From Treponema sp. (lineage in GTDB: Bacteria; Spirochaetota; Spirochaetia; Treponematales; Breznakiellaceae), in contig JAIRQN010000056.1 of the NCBI GenBank assembly GCA_031256445.1, positions 1 to 64,000 on the forward strand: a stretch of 64,000 bases of DNA. The letters run 5' to 3'. The number at the start of each line of letters is the position of its first letter. Positions within the stretch are counted from its first letter, which is position 1. Positions 49,300 through 59,365 of this stretch are shown here, piece by piece. A model generated the notes under the pieces. The model saw only the letters and a list, made by a program, of their open reading frames with translations. It ran no database searches and was not told where the DNA came from. The position numbers and the translations under genes were made by a program.

Positions 49300-50562
49300 A
49301 TGAGAAATTTATTTTCTGTTTTAATGATTATATTAGTTTCTTTATCGCTTGTCGTTTGCTCTGATTTTTCCGGCTGGGATGTTATAGGCGGCGGCAGTTA
49401 CGCTCCGGCTGTTCCGTCCGGAGTTCCGGGCGGAGATTACGTCTCAGGCGGAATGAACGGAAATCAAAACAGACCAGGTTCCGGTCAGCTGACATGCGGC
49501 GAATGGAGCGACATTAAGAATTACCCTTTCTATTTGAGTCTTTTTAATATAATAGATGATACGGATCCTGATATTGACGACAGTCAGCGCAGAATGGGTT
49601 TCAGGTCTTTTATTGATTACTTCGGTTTTGAAACCCGCTATATGGTCACTGTCAATGTAATTCACAATGAAGCTCCTGTGTGTGACGCGGCTGTTGAGCT
49701 TTACGATTCAACTGACGATTTGCTGTTTAAAGCAAAAACCGATGTTCTGGGAAACGCTTATTTATTTCCATACTATAACTTAAACGGCGAGAATATTACC
49801 GTTAAGGTAATAAGCGGCGGGTTTGAAACATCTCAATCCCTTGTTTACGCGCAGGAGGACGGATTGCAAATAGACCTGGACAGCCGCGATATTGCTCAGT
49901 CTGTTCTGGATATTATGTTTGTAATTGATACTACAGGGTCTATGGGTGATGAATTAAGTTACTTAAAGGAGGAAATCTCCGATGTAATAGGTGAAATATC
50001 CAGCCTTAACCCAGGTTATACAATTAATCTGGCGCTTCTTTTTTACCGTGATACCGGCGATCAATATGTTACAAGGTCTTTTAATTTTACCTCTGATATT
50101 TCGCAGCAGCGGCAGAATTTATCAAGGCAGCACGCTGAAGGCGGGGGTGATTTTCCGGAAGCTGCGGACAGGGCTCTTTCAGAGGCAATGCAGTTAAGCT
50201 GGACGGAAACCAGCGCTGTGCGGCTGCTTTTTCATGTTTGCGACGCTCCTCCGCACGAGGAACAGGAAAATAAAACATTATTTTTTAATTCGGTTAATGC
50301 CGCGGCTCAAAAGGGAATCCGTATTATTCCGGTCGCTTCCAGCGGAATTGATTTAAAAACCGAGTATTTACTCAGACAGGAAGCGCTGATGACAGGCGGG
50401 ACATACATTTTCCTGACCGATGACAGCGGCATAGGCAATGATCACCTTCTGGCTACAGTCGGCGATTATACCGTGGAATATCTGAATGCCTGCCTGAAAC
50501 GGATTATAAATGAATACCTTACCGGTGAAGAAACTGAGCCGGTTCCATATTATTTTCCATGA
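49300..50562 (+). CDS. von Willebrand factor A domain lipoprotein
   Basis: A 420-aa protein from ATG 49300 (MRNLFSVLMIILVSLSLVVC, lipobox). After a Gly/Pro/Asn-rich linker comes a beta-sandwich (residues about 115-190, VNVIHNEAPVCDAAVELYDS), then a VWA domain with the MIDAS start VLDIMFVIDTTGSMGDELSY, the second metal loop (GGGDFPEAADRALSEA) and ending in a helix. VWA domains bind proteins through a metal ion. It overlaps the next gene by 4 bp (ATGA), so the two surface proteins are made together. Confidence 0.85.
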   Translation: MRNLFSVLMIILVSLSLVVCSDFSGWDVIGGGSYAPAVPSGVPGGDYVSGGMNGNQNRPGSGQLTCGEWSDIKNYPFYLSLFNIIDDTDPDIDDSQRRMGFRSFIDYFGFETRYMVTVNVIHNEAPVCDAAVELYDSTDDLLFKAKTDVLGNAYLFPYYNLNGENITVKVISGGFETSQSLVYAQEDGLQIDLDSRDIAQSVLDIMFVIDTTGSMGDELSYLKEEISDVIGEISSLNPGYTINLALLFYRDTGDQYVTRSFNFTSDISQQRQNLSRQHAEGGGDFPEAADRALSEAMQLSWTETSAVRLLFHVCDAPPHEEQENKTLFFNSVNAAAQKGIRIIPVASSGIDLKTEYLLRQEALMTGGTYIFLTDDSGIGNDHLLATVGDYTVEYLNACLKRIINEYLTGEETEPVPYYFP

Positions 50563-53453
50563 AACCCAGACTTGCCGGAATATTCCTGATTTTGCTTTTT
50601 ATCATTTCGTTTCCGGCCGAAGCGCAGCTTTATAAACCATTCGCGTCTTTTCGCGTAATTAAAACAGAACATTTTAATATTATTTTTCCGAAAGAATCGG
50701 AAGCGTCCGCGCGTCTTCTGGCTTCTTACGCCGATCGCGTTTATGATCAGATAAGTTCGCTTTTGGGAATTGAAGTTCCCGGCCGTATTCCTGTTACTTT
50801 TGCTCCTCATACGGATTTATTCAACGCATATTACAGATCCCTGCCCGGTTCCCAGATTGTGCTTTACGATACCGCCATGGATTTGGAGTGGACCAATTTC
50901 GCGAATAACCTTGAAAGCGTTTTTCTTCATGAATTAACCCACGCGGTTTCCCTGAATTCAAGAAAACCTTTTTTCCGCTTCTTTCATTTTATTTTCGGCA
51001 ATTGGGTTTCTCCCGCGAATATTAACGCGCCGCTGTTTATGGTAGAAGGCGTTACAATAAGCATGGAAAGCCTTTCCGGATTCGGCCGTGCGAATGATCC
51101 TCTCGTCAAACAAAAACTCAGACAGGCTGCGCACGAAGATAAATTTCTTACTCCGTTTCAGGCTTCGGGCGTTAATGATCTTCCTGGAAATGAGGGAATA
51201 TGGTATGAGTACGGCGGTCTTTTTTCGGCATGGCTCATTAATACATACGGTATGGAAAAATATTCTCAGTTATGGAAATCTCTCGGAGGCGGGTTGAGGT
51301 TTTCGTTTTCTGTGTACAAGTCGCGGTATTACCGTTCTTTCAGGCAAATATACGGTATTAATTTTACAGACGCGTGGAAGTTATTTAAGGATACTCTGAC
51401 TCTTGGCGATCTGGAGGAAAACTCCAATGACATCCTTCCCCGGAAAATGAGTTTTTTTTCTGAAAAATCAATGGCTATTCCCGCTCTTGCTTCGCGCGGG
51501 AATGAAGTTTTTATTCTTGACAGCCGGGAAAATAAAGTTCATGTCCATGGAAATGAGAAAATGCGTTCATTCAGCACAAGCGTCCTGTCGCCGTATGATA
51601 TTGACGTCTCTCCGGACGGGAAGACAACTCTTGTGTCGGGTTATCACATAACAGGAGAAAGGGCAAGAGCGGTCGCCGCCGAGCAAAGAACGAAAACTGG
51701 AAGCAGCACAGGCAGAACAATTAAAGGGCTGTATAAAGCCAGGTATTTTCGGGATGGAGTTATAGGAATAAGAACTGAGCTGCATAATAACTGCATTGTA
51801 TACGAAACATTTGACGGTAAAAAGGAAGTTCTTTTCCGCGGCAATGAAGAGCTTGTTTTTTCCGGGCCTCAGGTTCTGGATGACGATCGGATTGTTTTTA
51901 TCGCGGCCCGCAAGGGAATTAGGGAGCTTCTTCTTTATAATTATGCAGACGGCGGGCTTTACCGCATTGAAAACGTCTCAGGCGGCAGCGAATACTGGCT
52001 TTATATGCGCGGCCTTGGAGTATCAGGCGGTAAAATATTTTTTAGTTACAATTCTGATGACCGTATGTATAAGCTCGCCATGATTGATATTGAAACGATG
52101 CAGGCGGTATTTAACAGGCGCGATATTTCAGGAGGCGTTTTTTCACCTGTTGAGGCGGACGGAAAAATATTTTACCGCGGGGTTTTTGTTTCCGGTGAAA
52201 AACTACTGCGCTTTCCTGAGGAATCCCTGTCCGGCGCGTTAAGTGAAATAAAATTTGCGGATGTTGACAGCGTAAATTACGGACTGACATTACGGAATGA
52301 TATTCCTCATGACGCGGTTTCTTTTCTCGATGCGCGGCGGAATATTGTTCCCGCCGCAAAGCCGTATTTTGGTTTTCGTTATATGAATCCGCTGGATTTA
52401 TGGTTTCCTGTGCCTTTGATCCGGCTAATGGAAACCGATGAAACCATAAAAACCAGGATTGACGGCGGCGGTTTTTTTACAATGATGATGGATCCTGCGG
52501 AAAGATTTTCATTATCTGCTTTAGTTTACGCTGATATCTTTTACCGGATGGCAATGGTGGATAGTTTAACGTGGCAGACTACTGTTCCCGGCTTCCCCCT
52601 GACAGCGGAATTTTCTGATAAGGTTTTATTTAATTCCGCAAACGATCCTTACCGCGATACCAGAGCCGCCCTGAGCGGCAGTTTTTCCAGGAGTCAAAAA
52701 CATCTTCTCCTTCCCGGCTGGTTAAGGTATACCGTTTCATTGGGCGGTATTTACGCGCGCTTCGCCGATTTTGACGGAGGCGAAAGCGCGTATCAATGGG
52801 AAGAAACGGGAAGCGTTTTTGGAATCTATACCAACCTTTTGCTTTCAAGTATGCGGAAGAGGCAAAATGAGCTTTTTGGAACCGGCCTTTCGCTTCATGT
52901 AAAGGGAATTAGCGTTCTGGATAATTTTAAACCGCGCGTTGAAGGGATTTTTCTGGCAAGCATGGAAACCCGCTTTCCTGTAAACGTTACTGTATACGGC
53001 GCATATGACGGACAGGGAATGAACCTTCACGGGGTATCGCGCAGTTACGGACAGCCTGTTTTTGCCGATGCCGCGTCCGCAGAGTATTTGAATCCTGATA
53101 ATCTCCGCCTTACATGGATTTTCGGCGGCGAAATATCAGCGGGAATTTTTTCCTTTGAAATTCAAAAAAATATTTCACACACGTATTTTAACCGTTTTTT
53201 TGGCCTGCTTTCTTTGCGAAATGTGCTGTATGAAGGAAACGGCAATTCAGATAACGGGGGAATCGGGATAAATAATTTACGGTTAGCCCAGTCTTTAATA
53301 TTAAAAATGGGATTGATATCCTCATTTATCCCCATTAAATCAACTCCGTTTTTTATTCAACCTGACATCTGGGGTGCGTGGAAATTTTCCAGCACCATTA
53401 CAGGAGAAGGCGCCCCGTTTATTTACGGCATTGGGTTTAAAATAAATTATTAA
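50559..53453 (+). CDS. secreted zincin / propeller / outer-membrane barrel protein
   Basis: A 964-aa protein with a signal peptide (ends SFPAEAQ). Residues about 30-260 are a peptidase-MA-like domain with HELTH at 124-128 and MVEG with Glu163 as the likely third zinc ligand. The middle (about 300-600) shows beta-propeller-like strands (MAIPALASRGNEVFILDSRE, YDIDVSPDGKTTLVSGYH). The last 330 residues are strand-rich with alternating aromatics and end in GIGFKINY, a terminal aromatic as in outer-membrane barrels. This three-part design recurs in spirochaetes. It would display a protease on the cell surface. Confidence 0.8.
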   Translation: MKPRLAGIFLILLFIISFPAEAQLYKPFASFRVIKTEHFNIIFPKESEASARLLASYADRVYDQISSLLGIEVPGRIPVTFAPHTDLFNAYYRSLPGSQIVLYDTAMDLEWTNFANNLESVFLHELTHAVSLNSRKPFFRFFHFIFGNWVSPANINAPLFMVEGVTISMESLSGFGRANDPLVKQKLRQAAHEDKFLTPFQASGVNDLPGNEGIWYEYGGLFSAWLINTYGMEKYSQLWKSLGGGLRFSFSVYKSRYYRSFRQIYGINFTDAWKLFKDTLTLGDLEENSNDILPRKMSFFSEKSMAIPALASRGNEVFILDSRENKVHVHGNEKMRSFSTSVLSPYDIDVSPDGKTTLVSGYHITGERARAVAAEQRTKTGSSTGRTIKGLYKARYFRDGVIGIRTELHNNCIVYETFDGKKEVLFRGNEELVFSGPQVLDDDRIVFIAARKGIRELLLYNYADGGLYRIENVSGGSEYWLYMRGLGVSGGKIFFSYNSDDRMYKLAMIDIETMQAVFNRRDISGGVFSPVEADGKIFYRGVFVSGEKLLRFPEESLSGALSEIKFADVDSVNYGLTLRNDIPHDAVSFLDARRNIVPAAKPYFGFRYMNPLDLWFPVPLIRLMETDETIKTRIDGGGFFTMMMDPAERFSLSALVYADIFYRMAMVDSLTWQTTVPGFPLTAEFSDKVLFNSANDPYRDTRAALSGSFSRSQKHLLLPGWLRYTVSLGGIYARFADFDGGESAYQWEETGSVFGIYTNLLLSSMRKRQNELFGTGLSLHVKGISVLDNFKPRVEGIFLASMETRFPVNVTVYGAYDGQGMNLHGVSRSYGQPVFADAASAEYLNPDNLRLTWIFGGEISAGIFSFEIQKNISHTYFNRFFGLLSLRNVLYEGNGNSDNGGIGINNLRLAQSLILKMGLISSFIPIKSTPFFIQPDIWGAWKFSSTITGEGAPFIYGIGFKINY

Positions 53454-53461
53454 TAAATCTG

Positions 53462-54826
53462 TCAGAAAAATCCCTTGGGCATTCCCTGCGGCATGCCGGC
53501 GCCGTCCATTCCCCTTGCGCCCTTGCCCATTTTCGCCATTTTTTTCATCATGCCGCGCATTTTTTCAAACTTTTTAATAAGGCGGGCCACTTCCGCGACA
53601 GACGTGCCCGATCCTTTCGCTATGCGGCTGCGGCGTGGCGGCCCGATAATTAAATGATTCGCGCGCTCTTTGCGCGTCATGGAGCTTAAGATCGCTTCCT
53701 GCCGTTTCAAATCGGCTTTATCAATATCCTCTTCGTTGATTTGTCCCTGCATTCCCGGAATCATCTCCAGCATTGATTGAAGCGATCCCATTTTTTTTAC
53801 AGCGCGTAACTGCGAAAGCCAGTCTTCCAGAGTAAAATTTTCCTTCTCCATTTTTCTCTGGAGTTCCAGCGCTTCTTTCTGATCGATGACTTCCTGCGCT
53901 TTTTCTACCAGGCTTACTACGTCGCCCATGCCTAAAATTCGTCCGGCGATTCTGTCGGGGTGGAAAGGTTCAAAGTCTTCCGGTTTTTCGCCCGTGCCTG
54001 TAAATTTTAAAGGTTTTCCTGTTATTGTTTTAAGCGAGAGAGCCGCCCCTCCCCGCGTATCAGAATCGAACTTGGTAAGCACAACTCCCGTCAGTCCGAT
54101 TTTTTCATCAAAGGTCTTTGCGATGTCGGCGGCGGATTGCCCCGTCATTGAGTCCGCGACAAGAAGCATTTCGTCTGGGTTTGCCGCGTTTTTAAGGCGG
54201 GACAGTTCCTGCATCATGGGTTCGTCTATCTGCAGGCGTCCTGTTGTGTCAATGATCACTGTATCTATCAGATTCAGTTTTGCCCAGGCAAGGGCGTTTT
54301 GATAAACTTTAACGCTGTCCGCCGCGCCGTCTTCCCTGTGAACAGGTACGCCGATCTGCCCGCCCAGAACAGCGAGCTGTTCCATTGCCGCCGGACGCAC
54401 AAGATCGCAGGCTACAAGCAGCGGCTTGCGTCCGTCTTTTTTCAGGCGCAGGGCGAGTTTCGCGGAGCTTGTGGTTTTTCCTGAACCCTGCAGGCCAAGC
54501 ATCAGCACTGTTGATATTACATCAGGTCCGCGCAGTTTCAGGGCGCGGCTGGCCGGGTCTGCGTCTCCAAGGAAAGAAACAAGTTTATCATGAACGATTT
54601 TAATGAACTGCTGTCCGGGATCGACAGAGCGAAGAACTTTTTCTCCCTTTGCTTCTTCAATTGTGGAATTGACAAAACGGCGCACAACCCGCAGGTTAAC
54701 ATCCGCTTCCAGCAAAGCCATTTTTATCGCTTCTACCGCGTCTTCTATATTTTTTTCCGAGATTGAGGATTTCCCGGTAACAAAACGCATCGCGTCTGTA
54801 ATTTTATCTGTCAATTTTTCAAACAT
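53462..54826 (-). CDS. ffh: signal recognition particle GTPase Ffh
   Basis: A 454-aa SRP54. The N domain leads to the G domain with G1 GLQGSGKTTSSAKLALRLKK, CDLVRPAAMEQL, G3 IDTTGRLQID, and G4 LTKFDSDTRGGAALS. The M domain (residues about 300-454) carries Met-rich helices (GMQGQINEEDIDKADLKRQE, GPPRRSRIAKGSGTSVAEVA) and a Met/Gly tail. Targets ribosomes making membrane and secreted proteins with 4.5S RNA and FtsY. Starts 5 bp after gpsA; convergent with the zincin gene at 8-bp distance. Confidence 0.97.
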   Translation of the reverse strand: MFEKLTDKITDAMRFVTGKSSISEKNIEDAVEAIKMALLEADVNLRVVRRFVNSTIEEAKGEKVLRSVDPGQQFIKIVHDKLVSFLGDADPASRALKLRGPDVISTVLMLGLQGSGKTTSSAKLALRLKKDGRKPLLVACDLVRPAAMEQLAVLGGQIGVPVHREDGAADSVKVYQNALAWAKLNLIDTVIIDTTGRLQIDEPMMQELSRLKNAANPDEMLLVADSMTGQSAADIAKTFDEKIGLTGVVLTKFDSDTRGGAALSLKTITGKPLKFTGTGEKPEDFEPFHPDRIAGRILGMGDVVSLVEKAQEVIDQKEALELQRKMEKENFTLEDWLSQLRAVKKMGSLQSMLEMIPGMQGQINEEDIDKADLKRQEAILSSMTRKERANHLIIGPPRRSRIAKGSGTSVAEVARLIKKFEKMRGMMKKMAKMGKGARGMDGAGMPQGMPKGFF

Positions 54827-54831
54827 AATTC

Positions 54832-55887
54832 TTATAATCCGTCAATAAAGCTCTGTAGAAATTCCAAAGGTTCTATCTCGCGGTTTAAAATTCTGTACAT
54901 GCCGACCGAGATTGGCATTTTTAACTTGTGTTTTTCCGCGAGAACTTTAATATACTTTGCGGCGGCGACTCCTTCCGGCAGGTAATTAAGCTCTCCGATG
55001 CGCGATAAAAGATTATCAATATCCCTGAAAGGCTCAAGGATGTTTTTTTCGACAATATCCTTGCCAAGCCGCCTGTTCCTGCCGAAAACCGAGCGGCAGG
55101 TAACGTCCAAATCGCCGATTCCTGAAATGGATGTAAACGTTTCAGGATGGGTTGCACCTAACGCTTTGCCGAGAATTTGAATTTCGTTTAATCCGGCGGC
55201 AAGCAAAAGGGATTCTGTCCCGTCTCCGAACATTCCGGTATCCGTTACAGTTTTAAGCGCGTCCAGTATTCCAAACGCGATTGCAATTACATTCTTGGCA
55301 GCCGCGGCTACCTGTACTCCCCGGACATCAAAAGAAGAGTAAACAAAAAGCCGCTGGTTTTTCAGCAGATCCCGGAAGCGGATGGAATTTTTCGCGTTTT
55401 CACTTGCCGCTATAAGCCCGGTAATTTTCCCGCATGATACTTCTTCCGCGTGGCTTGGGCCCGCTATATAAACAAGAGACTGGCGGTAAAAACCCGGAAG
55501 ATAATCTTCCAGCGTTTCCAGAATTAACCGCGGACCGTTTTGAGTCGGAAGAAAACCTTTTGTAATAACGGCGATAATTGTATTCCCCTCGCGGATGGAA
55601 TTTACTGAGAGCGTTTTTTTTAACATATCCAGCAGAAACAATGACGGGGCGGCGTAAATTAAAAATTGTTTTCCTTCGGCAGCTTCCTCAATATTTACTG
55701 TCGCTTTTAATGTATCCGGCAGCGCTGCGTCCGGCAAATATCTGGAATTCCTGTGATTTTTATTAATGTCATCATTTGTTTCCTCTTCGAAACTCCAGAT
55801 GATTACATCTTTTCCCTTGTCGGCAATTACTTTCGCGATTGCCGTTCCCCATGCTCCCGCTCCCAGGACGGCTATTTGACTATCCAT
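54832..55887 (-). CDS. gpsA: glycerol-3-phosphate dehydrogenase [NAD(P)+]
   Basis: A 351-aa GpsA from ATG 55887 (MDSQIAVLGAGAWGTAIAKV), preferred to 55971 because the Rossmann GxGxxG motif should stand near the N-terminus. Also seen: ITKGFLPTQNGPRLILETLE, YIAGPSHAEEVSCGKITGLI, AAAAKNVIAIAFGILDALKT (catalytic Lys) and SGIGDLDVTCRSVFGRNRRLG. Makes sn-glycerol 3-phosphate for phospholipid synthesis, fitting a bacterium full of lipoproteins and membranes. No Shine-Dalgarno before the ATG. Operon with ffh. Confidence 0.95.
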   Translation of the reverse strand: MDSQIAVLGAGAWGTAIAKVIADKGKDVIIWSFEEETNDDINKNHRNSRYLPDAALPDTLKATVNIEEAAEGKQFLIYAAPSLFLLDMLKKTLSVNSIREGNTIIAVITKGFLPTQNGPRLILETLEDYLPGFYRQSLVYIAGPSHAEEVSCGKITGLIAASENAKNSIRFRDLLKNQRLFVYSSFDVRGVQVAAAAKNVIAIAFGILDALKTVTDTGMFGDGTESLLLAAGLNEIQILGKALGATHPETFTSISGIGDLDVTCRSVFGRNRRLGKDIVEKNILEPFRDIDNLLSRIGELNYLPEGVAAAKYIKVLAEKHKLKMPISVGMYRILNREIEPLEFLQSFIDGL

Positions 55888-55994
55888 TTTTTTATTATGA
55901 AGTATTTTACTGATAAACTCAACACCGACAAGCGCGCGAACGGCGCGTATGAAAAACCCTTGCGTTGGCAAGATTGCCGTGTTAATCTTTAAGT

Positions 55995-56912
55995 GTGAGA
56001 AATTTGGCCAAGCTGTCGCTTTTCTTCAGTCTTAGTTTTGCCATTATTTTCCTGGCTGCGGCAGGTATGCGGTTTCTGTCACTTTGGGTCGAATGGGCGC
56101 TGCTTCTGCCGTCCAGAAGTGAATCAGTAATTTCAGTTTTAATCGCTTCCGCTCATTGGGCTCTAACGCTGGCGCTTTATTTATCTGTACTTGCCTCTTT
56201 GGCATATTCCGCGGCAAAACGTTATATCGCGTTTATGACAATTGTTTGCATAATGCTCCTTTCGGCTTTTTTCAGTTTTGGAATTTCATTCGCTCTGGAA
56301 AATTGGATACCTGCGCCCGGCGCGAAAACGATGAGTAAGCCGCTTGGCGGAAAAGGTTTGATCCTTTCCAACACTCAAAACAGAAATGAAAGAGCTGTTA
56401 TTTTATTAAACGGCATGGCTGAACTTAACGGACCGCAGGTAATTGTTACTCCCAATGAACCGCTGCGTTTTTCCGAATCGGCGGAGAATGCCGCTTTTAA
56501 TCTGCCGCGCGTTCCTTTTCAATTTGTTACTCCGCATTTTTTATCGGATATCGCGGACGACATCAGGCTCAGCGGCGAAAAGCTGCAGCGCAGTCTTAAA
56601 GAGGGGTATATTTCTTTTTTTATTTACGCCGGAGCGCTAATTTTTCTTTTAAGTTCAACAGGTTTTGTTTTTAAAATAAGCGTATGGCCTTTTGCCAATC
56701 TTATACTGGGCTTTATCGCTTTCAGGGGAATCCTGGCGGCGGAAACATTTTTAAATTCTTCGGATACGCAAAGGATATTTGATTCTTTTCTGAAGAATTT
56801 ACTGCCCGTTTCGCTCGCGGTTCCCGTTATTTTTATCGGCTTCAGTCTGCTTGTGCATATTTATGCGATTTTGGTTTATGCTGCCAGAAGGCGGGATGAT
56901 GATGGATATTAA
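55995..56912 (+). CDS. membrane protein of unknown function
   Basis: A 305-aa protein with GTG start (MRNLAKLSLFFSLSFAIIFL). TM helices are seen at about 5-30, 50-72, 80-100, and two near 215-235 and 265-295, with one extracytoplasmic domain between (GGKGLILSNTQNRNERAVIL, VTPNEPLRFSESAENAA). I do not recognise the family. Its last codons overlap the start of the next gene, which is also a membrane protein with a large soluble part, so they probably act together. Divergent from gpsA-ffh. Confidence 0.7.
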   Translation: MRNLAKLSLFFSLSFAIIFLAAAGMRFLSLWVEWALLLPSRSESVISVLIASAHWALTLALYLSVLASLAYSAAKRYIAFMTIVCIMLLSAFFSFGISFALENWIPAPGAKTMSKPLGGKGLILSNTQNRNERAVILLNGMAELNGPQVIVTPNEPLRFSESAENAAFNLPRVPFQFVTPHFLSDIADDIRLSGEKLQRSLKEGYISFFIYAGALIFLLSSTGFVFKISVWPFANLILGFIAFRGILAAETFLNSSDTQRIFDSFLKNLLPVSLAVPVIFIGFSLLVHIYAILVYAARRRDDDGY

Positions 56913-58680
56913 TTTTTCAAAATTGCGTTCTCCGCAGGTTATATTTCTGTTATATGTGCTTATATCCGGCGCGCTAATAATGGCGTTTCGTTTTGTTTTT
57001 CCCGGTTCCGAACCGCCGCTTTTATTTTTTTACCGTGACTGGCGGCTCATCTGCGGCGCTCTGGAACTCTTCAGGTTATTTCCCGCTTTGGCTTTTTCGG
57101 CGCTTATAATTCCGTTCGGCATGGTTTCTTCGTCAGATAATTTTATTGACGACGATCAAAGCGGTTTTTCCGCGATATTTTTTAAACGCCTTTTACCTTC
57201 AGTTATAATAGCGATTTGCGCAGCTGTTGTTTACTGCGGGATTTTTTTTCTCGCTCTTCCGCTGGTTAAAAACAGCGAAGAGAACCTGCTCTTCAGGGGG
57301 GAACTGTATAATCTTGCGAGGGAACGCGCGCAGCAAAACGCCGATGCCGGTGAATGGGATGAATCGCTTCAGTTTTACCATATCTGCGACAGCATATGGC
57401 CCGATAATCCGGCGTTAGACGATCTGAAAAACAAAATTGAGATTAATCTGGACAAAAGCCAGTCTGAAATAAACGAGGAAAAATCCCACTCGCGCACGGC
57501 GCTGGCCAGAAACTGGCGCAGTCTTGATTCATCCATGACCTCTGAGGAAAACGCGGAGCTGAACGCGGCGCAGGCAATTGACATGGCCTATACAGCCTTT
57601 GAGGAAAAACGGTATTTTGACGCTCACTGGCTCGCTTCCCTTGGCGGAAGGATTGCTGTAAGAGGAAGCCCGGAAGAAGCCAGCGCCGCCAGACTTGCGA
57701 GTAACGCATGGAATCAAATTCAGGCTCAAACGCCAAACAAAAGGGAACAGCGTTTATATTCGCTGTATGAGTTAAAATTATCGGGGTATCAGGCAATGAA
57801 TTCCGGTGAATGGATACAGGCTTACTATATTTTCAAGGAGTTAATGGCTTTATCCCCGGATGATCCGGACGCGGTAAATTTCTTTGCCGTCAGCGAGCAG
57901 GAGACAAAAGGGTACGCTTTTTTTATTGACGAAATGGAATTGTCCATGGGAGAAATTTTAACGGGCGCGCTTTTTTCTTTTCCCGGGCGTAACGGCAGGG
58001 TAGTTATGCGGTTTTCCAGCCTTTCTGCGGCACAGGATTTCGCGTACGGAAGGAGCCTTGAATATATGGAGTTTGATAACGGCTCCCGTTTAACCGCGAA
58101 CGTTCGCACGCCCTTTGTGAAACTGCTGCCTGTCACTATCGGCGGGAAATCGCAGGTTCTGGTTTTAATGCACGCCCTTGACAGGGATGATAAAAATATA
58201 AGCTGGCAGAGCGAGTGGATTACCGGGGAAAAAGGGCAGACATTAATTCTTGATATCGATTTTAATGTTCTGCTGCTCTTGACGCAGGTCAGGCGCGGAT
58301 TGGGCAACCTTCAGCTTGATGAATTGTATGCCGCTTCCGGACAGCTTGGCTCAGCGGGATATATTACCGAAATTTTTGAAGCTGAAATATTGAACCGTCT
58401 TGGTTCCGCTGTATTTTTCCTGCCGATGGCTATTTTGGTAATTGTAATTGGCTGGCGTTACCGCGCGAAAACCAGGCCGCGTTATCTTTTTGTTCTGCTG
58501 CTTCCTGTAATGCCCGTTGTTTTTAACGCGCTTGTTTCACTGTATCAGTATATCTTAAATATGTTTGGTATCTGGCTGATTCTGATTTTTGGATTTTCTG
58601 CCGCCTTTACCGTGTTCGTCATAGTTTTGGCGTTATGTTTATTTATTTCGCTGATTGCGCTTGCCGCTCAGCACGGATAG
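56896..58680 (+). CDS. membrane protein with TPR-like soluble domain
   Basis: About 594 aa. Three consecutive ATGs (56896, 56899, 56902) follow AAGGCGGG; the track start is 15 codons earlier. Three N-terminal TM helices, a TPR-like soluble domain ([20 protein letters not shown] with [33 protein letters not shown]), a beta-rich stretch (about 370-480) and three C-terminal TM helices. Overlaps the upstream membrane-protein gene. Family not recognised; the pair may build an envelope complex. Convergent with ogt, overlapping it by 13 bp. Confidence 0.72.
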   Translation: MMMDINFSKLRSPQVIFLLYVLISGALIMAFRFVFPGSEPPLLFFYRDWRLICGALELFRLFPALAFSALIIPFGMVSSSDNFIDDDQSGFSAIFFKRLLPSVIIAICAAVVYCGIFFLALPLVKNSEENLLFRGELYNLARERAQQNADAGEWDESLQFYHICDSIWPDNPALDDLKNKIEINLDKSQSEINEEKSHSRTALARNWRSLDSSMTSEENAELNAAQAIDMAYTAFEEKRYFDAHWLASLGGRIAVRGSPEEASAARLASNAWNQIQAQTPNKREQRLYSLYELKLSGYQAMNSGEWIQAYYIFKELMALSPDDPDAVNFFAVSEQETKGYAFFIDEMELSMGEILTGALFSFPGRNGRVVMRFSSLSAAQDFAYGRSLEYMEFDNGSRLTANVRTPFVKLLPVTIGGKSQVLVLMHALDRDDKNISWQSEWITGEKGQTLILDIDFNVLLLLTQVRRGLGNLQLDELYAASGQLGSAGYITEIFEAEILNRLGSAVFFLPMAILVIVIGWRYRAKTRPRYLFVLLLPVMPVVFNALVSLYQYILNMFGIWLILIFGFSAAFTVFVIVLALCLFISLIALAAQHG

Positions 58681-59222
58681 GCGCCTTTCTCCAGTAATAA
58701 CAATTTTTGTTTTAAATCCAGACCGCCCGCGTAGCCTGTAAGATTTCCGTCCTTGCCGATAACCCGGTGGCACGGGATGATGATTGGTATTGGGTTTCTG
58801 TTATTTGCCATGCCGACAGCGCGGCGCGCTCTTAAATTGCCTGTTGCCGCGGCTATTTGGCTGTAAGAGACAGTTTCGCCGTATGGAATATTCTGCAGCG
58901 CTTCCCACACTCTATTCTGAAAATCAGTGCCGTGAAGGGCAAGAGGCAGGTTAAATTCCTTTCGTTTACCGTTGAAATATTCGTCAAGCTGAGCCGCGGC
59001 TTTTTTAATCAGAGGGGTTTCTCTGACATGGAAATCTTCCGGGTTGTTTATTTGCGCTTCATTGTTAAAAAAAACACAGCAAATTGCGCCGCTCCTACTG
59101 GATGCGCCGTACCCGCTGGATACGCCGCTCCCGCTGGATGCGCCACTCCCGCTGGATGGGACATCTTCTTCAACAATTCCAAGATTGCAAATCCTGAAAT
59201 CGTAATAATTAATATATTTCAT
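58668..59222 (-). CDS. ogt: methylated-DNA--protein-cysteine methyltransferase with repeat insertion
   Basis: A 184-aa Ogt/MGMT. The active-site block [22 protein letters not shown] and the helix-turn-helix region [20 protein letters not shown] then [20 protein letters not shown] are complete, so repair of O6-alkylguanine is expected. Oddly, between the first strand ([15 protein letters not shown]) and the second (AICCVFFN) there is an inserted low-complexity run [20 protein letters not shown], made by an 18-bp tandem DNA repeat. In normal MGMTs this is a short turn. No Shine-Dalgarno is visible. Confidence 0.93.
   Translation of the reverse strand: MKYINYYDFRICNLGIVEEDVPSSGSGASSGSGVSSGYGASSRSGAICCVFFNNEAQINNPEDFHVRETPLIKKAAAQLDEYFNGKRKEFNLPLALHGTDFQNRVWEALQNIPYGETVSYSQIAAATGNLRARRAVGMANNRNPIPIIIPCHRVIGKDGNLTGYAGGLDLKQKLLLLEKGAYPC
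59098..59160 (-). repeat. 18-bp tandem repeat inside ogt
   Basis: CTGGATGCGCCGTACCCG and two near copies stand in tandem (59098-59151), with a partial fourth. Each unit encodes six residues of the Ser/Gly/Ala insertion in Ogt. The copies differ by 2-4 bases. Confidence 0.85.
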
Positions 59223-59365
59223 TATTGGCAGTTTATCATACTATATAAGGATATATCTGACTTTTTTGTGTAGAGAGGTGGTTATTTGTTTTCATTAATG
59301 ATATATTATATGTAGACAGATTTTCGATTAAAACTGAAAAATATTTTGAATTTAAGGAGAATATA

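Noticed and set aside
58857-59273. Plus 138-aa ORF with Ala/Gly/Pro repeats
   Set aside because: The repeats are the antisense reading of the 18-bp repeat in ogt, which carries the PCHRV active site.
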